Below, one piece after another: positions 9,495 to 17,699 of a DNA stretch of 64,000 bases. The translations under genes were made by a program, and so were the position numbers. This DNA comes from Arsukibacterium sp. (GTDB taxonomy: Bacteria; Pseudomonadota; Gammaproteobacteria; Enterobacterales; Alteromonadaceae): contig NZ_JAGYIM010000008.1 of NCBI RefSeq assembly GCF_018402695.1, forward strand, positions 1 through 64,000. Direction: 5' to 3'. The notes under the pieces were generated by a model, which was not told the DNA's origin, did not search any database, and worked only from the letters and a program-made list of their open reading frames with translations. The stretch's first letter is position 1, and the number at the start of each line of letters is the position of its first letter.

Positions 9495-9527
9495 TAACAA
9501 GTAATAATCCATAATTATCACTTGTTA
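9495..9527. other. Candidate core recombination site for the TnpS-like recombinase
   Basis: Two 14-bp arms, TAACAAGTAATAAT and ATTATCACTTGTTA, are inverted repeats of each other with one mismatch and are separated by a 5-bp spacer CCATA. This is the geometry of a tyrosine-recombinase crossover site (paired recombinase arms around a short spacer). Its place between divergent tnpS and tnpT genes is where the Tn4651 rst core is known to lie. Identity of the site is inferred from structure and position. Confidence 0.7.
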
Positions 9528-9566
9528 TAAATGATGAATTTTTGACTATTTTTATTTTTGATTTAG

Positions 9567-9580
9567 TATGTATATACATA
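9567..9580. promoter_or_regulatory. Perfect palindrome upstream of tnpT
   Basis: TATGTATATACATA is a perfect 14-bp palindrome about 28 bp before the tnpT start codon. KfrA-type proteins commonly bind palindromes in their own promoters, so this may be an operator or the accessory TnpT-binding site of the resolution system. The AT-rich alternating sequence could also arise by chance. Confidence 0.4.
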
Positions 9581-9608
9581 TTACGTATTAGTATGAAATG
9601 AGATTGAT

Positions 9609-10667
9609 ATGGCCAGAACCGGTATCACCAAAGACGACGTAAAAGACGCCAGACAACGGCTCATAGACGCAGGTCACTCCGTGACGCTCGATTCGCTTCG
9701 CGTTGAATTGGGCAATACCGGCTCGCGTTCAACCATTCAACGCTGGCTGCGGGAGCTGGAAGAGGATGACTCGACGCTGTTGCATGACGAACAGCTATTG
9801 ACGGATACCCTTCGGGCAACCGTCGTCCAATTAGCCCGAAGGTTGCAAGAAGAAGCGATGGCTCAGCTCGAGCAAACCAAAGCTGCTCATCAGGCCGCAC
9901 AGGCCAATTGGCAGGAAATCTCTGATCGGCTGCGGACACAAGTTCAGGATCTGACTGAGCAGACCAAACGATTGCAGCATCAACTTTCAGAGACTGAACA
10001 AAAAAATACGCAACTACTCACTTCTCACCAGCAAGACACGCTGAAAATCACGGCCTTAACCGGCGATAATGCGCATCTTAAAAGCTTACTCAGCACGAAA
10101 GAGCAGCACATTGCTTCGTTGGAAGAAAAGCATCAACATGCCAGGAAAGCGTTAGAGCACTATCGTGACTCGGTACAGACGCAACGCGAACAAGAACTCC
10201 AGCGGCATGAACATCAGATCCAACAATTACAGGCTGAACTGAGAATAAGTCAACAAACTATCAGTGTGAAACAGCAAGAATGTACCACTCTGAAAGAGCA
10301 GACGCTGCAGTTATCCGCAGAGCTTCACCAGGCCCGGCAGTCTGTCAAAACAGTTGAGCAACAGCTGGTTGCTTTGCAGCACAATCACCAGCAGGCCGAG
10401 CAGCAACTTTACCGCAAAGACATGGATCTTGCCGGGCTGCACAAGGAGTTCGCCCCCCTCCAAGAGCAATGCGCTGCGGCGTTGGCTCAAGTGGTGAGTT
10501 TGCAACAAAAAGAACAAGCCTGGCTGCAGGAAAGAGCCGCGTTATCCGCTTCGCTCAGTACCCAGCAGCAACTCTGGCAGACATTCTCTACCATCAACGC
10601 CATGTCGACGCCGACCCAATATATCAAAGGCGAAGACGTGATTGTGGTCGATGCTGATCTTGACTAA
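9609..10667 (+). CDS. tnpT: KfrA-like coiled-coil DNA-binding protein (TnpT-like)
   Basis: This 352-residue protein has an N-terminal KfrA_N-type helix-turn-helix domain (residues about 1-55, with GSRSTIQRWLRELEE). A very long Gln/Glu-rich coiled coil follows to about residue 330. In Tn4651-type elements the equivalent protein TnpT helps the recombinase resolve cointegrates by binding next to the core site. Divergent orientation from the recombinase and the shared intergenic site support that role. Plasmid KfrA proteins with the same architecture act as segregation-linked autoregulators, so sequence alone would also fit that. Confidence 0.8.
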   Translation: MARTGITKDDVKDARQRLIDAGHSVTLDSLRVELGNTGSRSTIQRWLRELEEDDSTLLHDEQLLTDTLRATVVQLARRLQEEAMAQLEQTKAAHQAAQANWQEISDRLRTQVQDLTEQTKRLQHQLSETEQKNTQLLTSHQQDTLKITALTGDNAHLKSLLSTKEQHIASLEEKHQHARKALEHYRDSVQTQREQELQRHEHQIQQLQAELRISQQTISVKQQECTTLKEQTLQLSAELHQARQSVKTVEQQLVALQHNHQQAEQQLYRKDMDLAGLHKEFAPLQEQCAAALAQVVSLQQKEQAWLQERAALSASLSTQQQLWQTFSTINAMSTPTQYIKGEDVIVVDADLD

Positions 10668-10706
10668 TCCCCTCATCAATCCGGATCAACCAGAGGCGTT
10701 GCCCCC

Positions 10707-10763
10707 GGTTGCTTCATTGAACTGAACCTGCTCCCATCTCATATTCAGTTCAATGTAGCAACC
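10707..10763. terminator. Long inverted repeat between convergent tnpT and chrC
   Basis: A 20-bp arm (10707-10726, inner part CATTGAACTGAA) pairs with 10744-10763 (inner part TTCAGTTCAATG) around a 17-nt loop. The inner 12 bp and the outer 6 bp pair perfectly, with a mismatch between. It sits between two convergent genes and probably ends transcripts from both sides, although no clear T-run is present. Its length is greater than most terminators. Confidence 0.5.
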
Positions 10764-10787
10764 TGGTTAACACTTGCAGTATGTTGT

Positions 10788-11546
10788 TTACACTGAATTT
10801 ACCATAGGTCGTTGCAAACGCTGGGCGACTTTGTCCCAATTTATATTGATAAAAAACGCATCAATATATTTACTTGCCGCAGCGCCAAAATCCATATGGT
10901 AGGAGTGTTCATACATATCCATGACCAGCAATGGTATGGTTCCCGCCGGATAATGCGCGTGATCACCCATCCAATAATTTTCCAGCTTGTTGAAATGGGT
11001 GTTGTACGCTAAAACAACCCAGCCGGAACCCCCACCCAAACCCTGGGCAATCTTTCTAAATTCGGTTTCCCAGCGATCAAAGGTGCCGAATTGTTTGGCA
11101 ATTGCAGAGCGTAGTTCGCCATCCGCTTTACCATTTCCACCCAGATTATCAAAATATAACTCGTGCAAAATGACTGAGCCTGTACGGATCAAGTGCTCCC
11201 GCTTGAGGTCATTGTAGAGAAACGCCGGCGTGTCGGTGTTTGCCAGTGCCTGGTTCAATTTATCATTCACTGCATTTAGGGTTTTCACCGATCCGCTGTA
11301 ATTATTCGCCCAATGTGATTCTATCAAATTGGCAGACAAGCCTTTTAATTTGCCCGCATCAAAAGGCAGCGGTTTGGGCTTAATTTCTGGGTTCATCCAA
11401 TTTTCTCCTACACTCGTGTTAGCTGTTTTAACGATTGCGTCGGCATTTACAGGTGAGCTCAACAGTAAACTCCCGGCCGCGGCAGCACTGGTAATCAGGA
11501 AATCACGTCTGTTTTGATCAAGGTCATTCACTGGTTTTTTCTCCAT
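10788..11546 (-). CDS. chrC: Tat-exported Fe/Mn-type superoxide dismutase of chromate operon (ChrC)
   Basis: This 252-residue protein belongs to the iron/manganese superoxide dismutase family. A twin-arginine signal is present (NRRDFLITSAAAAGSL, cleavage expected near NADA), so the enzyme is probably periplasmic. Metal ligand regions are seen at IESHWANNY, LHELYFDN and DMYEHSYHMDFG. In chrBACF operons on transposons, ChrC is a superoxide dismutase that removes oxidants made during chromate reduction. It follows chrA by about 40 bp on the same strand. A Tat signal is less common than in the housekeeping cytoplasmic SodB, and is consistent with a specialised role. Confidence 0.85.
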   Translation of the reverse strand: MEKKPVNDLDQNRRDFLITSAAAAGSLLLSSPVNADAIVKTANTSVGENWMNPEIKPKPLPFDAGKLKGLSANLIESHWANNYSGSVKTLNAVNDKLNQALANTDTPAFLYNDLKREHLIRTGSVILHELYFDNLGGNGKADGELRSAIAKQFGTFDRWETEFRKIAQGLGGGSGWVVLAYNTHFNKLENYWMGDHAHYPAGTIPLLVMDMYEHSYHMDFGAAASKYIDAFFININWDKVAQRLQRPMVNSV

Positions 11547-11585
11547 TTAAATGGTTAGTCAACATTAAGTAGATTGACACACGGT

Positions 11586-12950
11586 TTAAGCAAGCCCCGA
11601 CAATGTAAGCGCAAGCCCGACGAGTGCACAGGCGCTGATAACTTTCATTACATTCATGTTGTAACGAAATAATGCGATGCCCGCTGCGACAGCAATGACG
11701 GCAGATATCCATTCAAACTGCCCATCAAACCCTTCTGGCCACAAAATGTGGTAACCAAAAAATAGAGCCAGATTTAAAATAACGCCTACCACCGCTGCAG
11801 TGATCGCCGTCAATGGCGCGGTGAAATTCAGATCATTGTGTGTCGTTTCAATAAAGGGCGCGCCGGCGAAGATAAAAATGAAGGCCGGTAAGAACGTAAA
11901 CCACGTGACAATAGTCGCGGCAACGGCGCCGGCGACAAAAATCATGTCGGGGCCAAATACGGCATTGGCATATCCTCCGACAAAACCAACGAACGCCACG
12001 ACCATAATAAGCGGCCCCGGCGTGGTTTCACCCAGAGCGAGTCCATCAATCATTTGTGTCGGGGTGAGCCAGCCATACTGACCGACTGCTCCCTGATAGA
12101 CGTAGGGCAATACCGCATAGGCTCCGCCAAAAGTGACCAAGGCGGCTTTGGTAAAGAACCATGCCATTTGCGTAAAGGTGTGTTCCCAGCCCCAGACTGC
12201 CCAAAGCGCAAGCATAGGCATTACCCACAGGACGATACCGGCAATCAAAATCATACTGAAACGCGACCAGCGGAAAATGGCGTGTTTGGGTGTGGGGGTA
12301 TTATCGTCGAGTAACGCCGTTCCGAACGATTTCCCTGAGTCGCCATGCCCGCCGTTACTGTTAAAATAGTCAGGTAAATACCGGCCGCCCAGATAACCGG
12401 TGAGCGCTGCCGCAATAACGATATAAGGAAAAGGCACGCTAAGTGCGAATATCGCTACAAATGCTGCAGCGGCAATCACCCACATCATGTTATTTTTCAA
12501 TGCTCGGAGCCGATCCGGTGTGTGGCATGCACAACTATGGCCGTTACAGCCGGTTTGATACCATAAAACAAACCGGCTCCAACTCACATCACCATAGGCA
12601 AGATACACCCACGAAAGCGCGATCAGAATGAAGAGAGACGGTAATACAAACAGTACACCCGCCACAATCCCCCCCCAGGTGCGGTGCATTAGCCAACCAA
12701 TGTACGTGGCGAGTTGTTGCGCTTCAGGGCCCGGCAATACCATGCAGTAATTGAGCGCATGCAGAAATCGTTTTTCACTGATCCAACGTCTGCGCTCTAC
12801 CAACTCCTGATGCATGATAGCAATTTGGCCTGCCGGGCCACCAAAACTTATAAAGCCGAGTTTTAGCCAGAACAGAAAAGCCTGCCAAAAACTGACAGGG
12901 GCAGGCGTTTGAACTTGTTGATGGGACGTTAATTCTGTAATGTTGCTCAT
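11586..12950 (-). CDS. chrA: Chromate transporter with two compensating frameshifts
   Basis: This 454-residue frame encodes a ChrA (CHR family) membrane protein that exports chromate and gives resistance. Two homologous halves are visible: the first starts KLGFISFGGPAGQIA and the second has KAALVTFGGAYAVLPY. Residues about 124-148 do not look like ChrA. In the next frame the same DNA (about 12506-12578) reads GLFYGIKPAVTAIV and HATHRIGS, the normal ChrA sequence. One extra base near 12578 and one missing base near 12505 would explain it. The frame stays open, so a protein is made with about 24 foreign residues in a transmembrane part and may be inactive, unless these are sequencing errors. 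It overlaps the chrB stop by 4 bp. Confidence 0.88.
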   Translation of the reverse strand: MSNITELTSHQQVQTPAPVSFWQAFLFWLKLGFISFGGPAGQIAIMHQELVERRRWISEKRFLHALNYCMVLPGPEAQQLATYIGWLMHRTWGGIVAGVLFVLPSLFILIALSWVYLAYGDVSWSRFVLWYQTGCNGHSCACHTPDRLRALKNNMMWVIAAAAFVAIFALSVPFPYIVIAAALTGYLGGRYLPDYFNSNGGHGDSGKSFGTALLDDNTPTPKHAIFRWSRFSMILIAGIVLWVMPMLALWAVWGWEHTFTQMAWFFTKAALVTFGGAYAVLPYVYQGAVGQYGWLTPTQMIDGLALGETTPGPLIMVVAFVGFVGGYANAVFGPDMIFVAGAVAATIVTWFTFLPAFIFIFAGAPFIETTHNDLNFTAPLTAITAAVVGVILNLALFFGYHILWPEGFDGQFEWISAVIAVAAGIALFRYNMNVMKVISACALVGLALTLSGLA

Positions 12951-13878
12951 GGTGTCTCCTTTTCACTAAAAGCAGCAAATAGCGCGTCGAAAACACTATT
13001 GGCACTTGAGATGAGTTGATCATCGTCACTAATGCTGTTTCGCAATCCCCACAAGATCTGCTCCAGTCCACTTGCTTCACTTGGCTGGGCACCACCTACG
13101 TCCAGAAAATGTACCAAGGCTCCCAAACGATCCAAGCCAGGATTATTTAAACCAAAACTTTCAAGCAGGACTTCAAAAGTGACTTTTCCGTTGATATGAG
13201 TAAAACTGGCCCCATCGAAATCAAATCCCAAGGCATCTGCGGGGCAATCTTCCGGTGCAACCAGCCAAATAAAGCGGGCATCGCTATCGATAAAACGTTG
13301 GATCAACCACGCGCTGGCCAGGCGATCTACCCATGGTCTCTGACGGGTTGCCCATAAGCGGCTGCGATACAGATTGATCTCCAACTGTGTGATCTGCCCT
13401 GTACGTTCATGAGGTTCGTTGGGTGATAACTGGCGGTTGAGTTGGAGCTCGAGATCTTGTATCGCTTGCTGCGCTTGCGCTTGCGCTTCGCCGGGAAAGA
13501 AATCAATTGCTGCGATAGCCGTGAAGTTTTTACGCAGTTTGCGCAGCTGCCGTGTCGCTTCTTGTAACGAGCTGACTGACAATTCTTTTATCGGCTGTAG
13601 TTCCAGCAAAGGAGGGCATAGGCTTCGCTACGGTTAAACATGCCACTAAACTGTCCTGCATCTTCCGTGTCAAACAAGAGTACATAAGCAGAGCCTTTAC
13701 TTATTTCGATTTCTTGTGCCAAACCATCAAATAATTGCTGGTGCTTTTGCCGTTGGGGAAGTAGATAAACACCATCGCGTAATACTGCCGCACCCGCAGA
13801 TTTAAGGGTTCGCCACACCCGCATCCGCGCTGTCGCGTTTAAGGTAGGTAGTGATAAAATAAGTAGTATCCACTTCAT
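12947..13878 (-). pseudogene. chrB: ChrB, chromate-sensing regulator, split by a frameshift
   Basis: Two adjacent frames together give one ChrB of about 310 residues, the usual size. The first (13878 to 13588) begins MKWILLILSLPTLNATARM and matches the ChrB N-terminal domain. The second (from about 13609 to 12947) carries the C-terminal domain, with YRSRLWATRQRPWVDRLASA. They overlap out of frame at a CCTTTGC run near 13605-13612; one missing base explains the break. ChrB is a chromate-responsive regulator of the chr operon. The C-terminal part has a TTG that might permit separate translation. A sequencing indel is possible; if real, regulation of the operon is probably changed. Confidence 0.8.
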
Positions 13879-14107
13879 ATTATGTAGAGCTGTTTACAGA
13901 AATATGATTGAAGTCTATGACAATTACCTGAAGATGTACAGGAAAAGGCCAAAACTGTATGGTAAGTTTAATGGCTGGCTTGATCTTGAGAATGCTGCTG
14001 AGTTCCAGGCAATGAGGTGGGGAAAGTGTTGCAGTATTCTCACCGGGGAAACCTGCAGCTTGAATATTGTTAAGTAATGAACACGCGGCAGTTATTCCAT
14101 CAATACA

Positions 14108-14665
14108 TCACAACACTAAAAACTGCTCAACCAAATTGGTGTTAAAATTTACCCCACACGCTGGTAGCTGAGTCACCGCTATCTTCAGGCGGTCATCACA
14201 AAAAAGCGTTTTACATCCTTCCAATGCAGATTTAAAAATGAACTTATCAGCCAGCTTGCGCTCATCAAAAACCAGTTTCTCTAACTCAGCCTCATGAGTA
14301 ACACACTCAGCCAAAGACTCTGCGCCTAACGCCAAACAATTAAATAGCAACCAATCTTTATCTTTTAAATCAATAGGTAAAAACTCACCATGAGCAGATA
14401 ACTCTGAGGATAACGACTTATAAGCCAATGGACTCAACAGCAAGAAACTCCCCCAAAGCGAAACATCACTGGGTTCAGTTTTACTCTTGTATTTTTTATT
14501 GAAACCACAGCTGGGCTTCACCCATCTGTCCGCAATGCTCACATTGGAGTTTGACAGCCGTCTCACCAACTTGAAGTCTTTATCGCCAAGCATGTCGGCC
14601 ATGCTCAGCACATCAAAATCGATAATCTCGTGCGTGTTTTTAGGCGCTTCAATTCGGAATATCAT
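14108..14665 (-). CDS. Imm11-like (DUF1629) immunity protein, divergent copy
   Basis: This 185-residue protein is related to the two following genes: FDVLSMADMLGDKDFKLVRR matches the N-terminal pattern of the 14802-15395 product. The pattern in the C-terminal half, with FIFKSALEGCKTLFCDDRLK, fits the Imm11/DUF1629 fold, a family of immunity proteins to nuclease toxins. GGAGGT is well placed ahead of the ATG at 14665. It is the least conserved of the three immunity-like proteins in this transposon and could protect against a different toxin or be a decoy antitoxin remnant. No toxin gene lies beside it apart from the AHH gene two genes upstream. Confidence 0.6.
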   Translation of the reverse strand: MIFRIEAPKNTHEIIDFDVLSMADMLGDKDFKLVRRLSNSNVSIADRWVKPSCGFNKKYKSKTEPSDVSLWGSFLLLSPLAYKSLSSELSAHGEFLPIDLKDKDWLLFNCLALGAESLAECVTHEAELEKLVFDERKLADKFIFKSALEGCKTLFCDDRLKIAVTQLPACGVNFNTNLVEQFLVL

Positions 14666-14801
14666 GAACTACCTCCGGGCGTCGCACTATCCACTGAAAA
14701 AACACCATGCCTTAATTGAACCCGCAGGCCAGATAATCCAGCTTATCTGTGACCATAGACGTGTTGTCTTTTATGTCGCCGGGCTTTGTTGACGGTTATC
14801 G

Positions 14802-15395
14802 CTAGAAAATGCCGGCCAGATCCTCAACAAACGCTACACCAGTAAAGTTGTGCTTTTCATAGGCGGCTTTAAAGCAATCCGTTACGAAAAGGCCATGAGT
14901 ACCATACATCTCTGATTTAAAAACAGTCTTGCCTGCCAATGATGACGGCTCAAATGCCAATGTCTCAACCCCACACTCAAACCCGTCTTCATAGTGACGT
15001 ACAGTTTTCGAGATATCTTCTTTTACAAACTGCATCGGCACAAAAATATACATCTGCATATAGCCAACCTGCAGGGCTAAAAACTCTCCGGCATCACCCA
15101 GTATGGCTTTAAACGCGTTATAAGCCTCTTCCGATAACAGCAAGTATGAACCCCAGAAGGACACATCCGGTACTGGCAGTCCTTGCTTGTATTCCGAAGC
15201 CAGCTCACACCTGCTCGGTGTCCATTTTTCCAGTAAACTTTCGTTGGTTCTGGGTTGGCGCCTTACTAACGATAAATCGTCATCACCAAGGATGTCAGCG
15301 AACTGAAACAAATCCAAATCCGGGACTTCATAAGCGTTTTCGATGGGCTTTAGCCGATATACTGTTGTTGTCTTTACCATTAATTCATTTTCCAT
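14802..15395 (-). CDS. Imm11-like (DUF1629) immunity protein
   Basis: This 197-residue cytoplasmic protein has the Imm11 pattern: a conserved N-terminal ILGDDDLSLVRRQPRTNES, a central WGSYLLLSEEAY with GEFLALQV, and a C-terminal VFKSEMYGTHGLFVTDCFK. The start ATG overlaps the stop of the AHH nuclease gene (TGATG), so the two are translationally coupled, a normal layout for a toxin and its immunity protein. A close paralogue is encoded at 35955-36524 beside a second AHH gene. Function as AHH immunity is inferred from coupling and family. Confidence 0.7.
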   Translation of the reverse strand: MENELMVKTTTVYRLKPIENAYEVPDLDLFQFADILGDDDLSLVRRQPRTNESLLEKWTPSRCELASEYKQGLPVPDVSFWGSYLLLSEEAYNAFKAILGDAGEFLALQVGYMQMYIFVPMQFVKEDISKTVRHYEDGFECGVETLAFEPSSLAGKTVFKSEMYGTHGLFVTDCFKAAYEKHNFTGVAFVEDLAGIF

Positions 15396-16114
15396 CAGCC
15401 GGCTTTCCTCTGAAGAATATCAGCCGGGTGAGTACCTGAGCGAAGTTCACGTTTTACGGTTTGTAACCGTGACAAGAATACACGCTCAGGCAGATTATCG
15501 TTTGAAAACTTTGACGCAATCCAAGTTTCATAATTGTAGGTATGAATTGGCCTGTGTGCCGGTGATTCAGGCGTGGCCCAGTCATCAGCAGTATTCTTCG
15601 CAAAATTACGCAGCCAGATACCATTTAACGGGTCATTAATACCGATCCCAAATGCATGCAGATTCAGGCGACTTCTGATAATCAACTCTTTGCGATGTTT
15701 ACCTGAGCCCGGGATGATATGGTGAGCCTCATGGATTGGTGTTGGTTTCGGCTCACCTACGGCAAGTAAGTTTCTGGCCAACATCTTTGTTGGATGATGG
15801 TTTTCGGTTGCCAGTTCACGGATAGTCTTCGACTCGCTAGATTTGCGATAAGCCGTGAGATTTTCCTGGTACATAATGTGCGCAGCAATTTTTCGGCGCT
15901 CCAAACGCAAGTGTTGCCAGTCTTTATCACGCTTAGCTATGCGCTCAGCTTTTTGCTTTGCTGTCTCGTTAACTGGAGCCTGGCTGTTTCTGCCGTTATG
16001 AAATTCACTGGCTTTAAGCTCGTATTGATAAATAATCATATCAAGCGGGGATGGATTCAGTGGTCTTTCCGGTTTTGGAAAGCTGAAGTATTGGATAGGC
16101 GTGTTCGTTTTCAT
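15395..16114 (-). CDS. AHH-domain nuclease toxin
   Basis: The C-terminal half has the signature of the AHH family of HNH/EndoVII-type nucleases: EAHHIIPGSGKH, then LNLHAFGIGINDPLNGIWL and finally HRPIHTYNYETW. The N-terminal 100 residues are charged and have no recognised secretion or delivery domain, so this is a stand-alone nuclease. ATG at 16114 is chosen, with GGGAGAG upstream; an in-frame TTG at 16144 is also possible. Coupled to the downstream immunity gene and divergent from a second immunity gene at 16290. AHH domains are common toxic tips of polymorphic toxins; here the role may be element maintenance or inter-element exclusion. Confidence 0.75.
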   Translation of the reverse strand: MKTNTPIQYFSFPKPERPLNPSPLDMIIYQYELKASEFHNGRNSQAPVNETAKQKAERIAKRDKDWQHLRLERRKIAAHIMYQENLTAYRKSSESKTIRELATENHHPTKMLARNLLAVGEPKPTPIHEAHHIIPGSGKHRKELIIRSRLNLHAFGIGINDPLNGIWLRNFAKNTADDWATPESPAHRPIHTYNYETWIASKFSNDNLPERVFLSRLQTVKRELRSGTHPADILQRKAG

Positions 16115-16289
16115 CCTGACGTTCTCTCCCTCATATACCAGCAATTGCCGGTATTCTAATTTTAGACGGCTGCCATATCAATCATTTGTAAATTTATTCT
16201 TTACGTATATTTCACTTATTTCGGCAAGTCATGGATAATAGGCACTTTCCAGTGCTGCCGGCTGAGCAGGTTTTTGAATAAACGGACGA

Positions 16290-16871
16290 TTGGTGATGGA
16301 CGATGTAATAACCGATACACAGTGTTATGTAGTGGCCACCAACGTCAGAAAGTTTGCCATGCTGCAGGAATCAGCGTTAGAGCTGATTATGCAAATTGAT
16401 GAACCGGTCGGTCTGTATGGCAAGCCCTTGGCAGACAACTGGGCTCCGCCTGAGGTGACGTGGTTTTATAACCCGACTGAACGGATCAGGCCGCTACCCG
16501 ACATTGCCGCCTTCGGTTCAACCGCTTTCGCTGCGTCAGCTGACACTTGCGAAAAGTTGCGGCCGTATATAAACGAGTACGTAGAGTTCCTGCCTATTCA
16601 TGTGGATGGTTGGCGCTGGTACATCATTCATGTTTTGGCCAGGGAGGACGTGTATAACGAACTCGCGTCAAGGAGATTTACCCGGCGCGATGGCACGCCG
16701 AGCAGAATGTTTGAGAAATTGGTATTGGATGGCCACCGGGCGACAGATGGCGTATTATTCCGCGTTAAAGGCCTTAGCCTGGGGATTTTCTCGACCGATA
16801 AACCAGGTTCATTCAAAGATATCATTGAGCAGTTTAAGCTTAGCGGTCTGAAGTTTCAGGAGCTGGAATAG
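16290..16871 (+). CDS. Imm11-like immunity protein, second type
   Basis: This protein of about 190 residues is closely similar to the product at 37242-37817 over its whole length, for example IMQIDEPVGLYGKPLAD and DGTPSR are shared. The central EYVEFLPIHVDGWRWYIIHVL and C-terminal LFRVKGLSLGIFSTDK match the Imm11/DUF1629 layout. The start is uncertain: TTG at 16290 and ATG at 16296 are in frame, with no strong ribosome site. It is divergent from the AHH nuclease gene. Pairing of AHH nuclease with two different immunity types recurs in the second cluster. Confidence 0.65.
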   Translation: MVMDDVITDTQCYVVATNVRKFAMLQESALELIMQIDEPVGLYGKPLADNWAPPEVTWFYNPTERIRPLPDIAAFGSTAFAASADTCEKLRPYINEYVEFLPIHVDGWRWYIIHVLAREDVYNELASRRFTRRDGTPSRMFEKLVLDGHRATDGVLFRVKGLSLGIFSTDKPGSFKDIIEQFKLSGLKFQELE

Positions 16872-16923
16872 CACTGAGCCATCAGGTGACTTATACCTGG
16901 TCACTACTGTGTCAGTGGATTTA

Positions 16924-16939
16924 TTTCGGCATGCCGAAA
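16924..16939. repeat. Palindrome TTTCGGCATGCCGAAA, copy 1
   Basis: A perfect 16-bp palindrome, followed by GTTAC. A second perfect copy, followed by GTAAC, lies at 17700-17715. They flank the segment carrying the 17164-17550 gene. They may be operators of one regulator or sites left by a recombination event. Confidence 0.6.
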
Positions 16940-17063
16940 GTTACTTAATGCCCTTAACCACCGCGCCATAGTGTTTGCGTTCAAATCATAGATAGCGTAA
17001 TATTTGCTTTGTAGATTAAGTACATTCACTTACCGCGTTGCTACCAACCAGCGCGGCGTAAAG

Positions 17064-17087
17064 ACCGCCATACCACGGCGGTTTTTT
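17064..17087 (+). terminator. Rho-independent terminator
   Basis: ACCGCC and GGCGGT pair around a 7-nt loop and are followed by six T residues, the standard intrinsic terminator form. It lies about 190 bp after the immunity gene and before the 17164 gene, and would isolate the two. Confidence 0.7.
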
Positions 17088-17163
17088 CATTTAAATTCCG
17101 AATATTAAACCTATATACTGATACCAGTGGCCGGAACGACCTCAAACTAACGCGGGACCACCA

Positions 17164-17550
17164 ATGGTTGATACCGATACAGCAGAATACGTCTTAGACA
17201 GAATGTGCGATGCCGTCCTCAGAAGAGATACCGTCGCCTTTATGGATGACGTCCAGCTTTTCTGGCGCAAGCAATGGGACATCTCAGTTGTGGCTGATCC
17301 GCAAGAGAACGATACGCTAAGGTATGCACTAAAAGCCTGTTTTTTGGAGCGGATGGCGCAAGTGTGGTCAGCTCCACCTAAATCATATCCCGTATCAGCA
17401 CCGGCATGGTGTCAACGCGTGCCACCGGTCCTTCAACAGTTATCGGTTATCCCGGAAGAATATCGTGCGTATTATGCGGGGGATTTAGAGTGCCCCATTT
17501 TCGGCAAGCGCAATATATTTGCCCCACGTGATTTCATGTTTTTTGTGTAA
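17164..17550 (+). CDS. Hypothetical protein, 128 residues
   Basis: A 128-residue soluble protein that I do not recognise. It has no signal peptide or membrane segment; it is rich in aromatic residues in the second half and ends in a hydrophobic RDFMFFV. It lies between the two TTTCGGCATGCCGAAA palindromes and behind a strong terminator, so it probably has its own promoter. Whether it acts with the next gene or the immunity cassette is not visible. Confidence 0.45.
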   Translation: MVDTDTAEYVLDRMCDAVLRRDTVAFMDDVQLFWRKQWDISVVADPQENDTLRYALKACFLERMAQVWSAPPKSYPVSAPAWCQRVPPVLQQLSVIPEEYRAYYAGDLECPIFGKRNIFAPRDFMFFV

Positions 17551-17699
17551 CAAATCCCTTTAGAAAATTATCAAATACAACGTGGTACCGGCCTTAGATT
17601 TGGATTTACTCTTGCGAGATGGTCCCGGGTCTACAAGGCCAGTTTAAGCTATGGCACAATAAGAATGCTGTACATTGCTCAGCTTTCAATTATCACAAC

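Larger units (their letters stand above)
9361..9608. promoter_or_regulatory. Divergent tnpS/tnpT intergenic region, probable resolution site
   Basis: This 248-bp, AT-rich gap lies between two divergent genes and holds both promoters and, by analogy with Tn4651, the resolution (rst) site. Two symmetrical structures are listed separately: a 33-bp inverted-repeat core at 9495-9527 and a perfect 14-bp palindrome at 9567-9580 close to the tnpT start. No other feature was seen. Confidence 0.65.

Noticed and set aside
13904-14077. A 57-codon plus-strand ORF (MIEVYDNYLKMYRKRPKLYG...) in the gap behind chrB
   Set aside because: No convincing ribosome site, no recognised family, and only moderate length. 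It could be a real small gene but I cannot support it.
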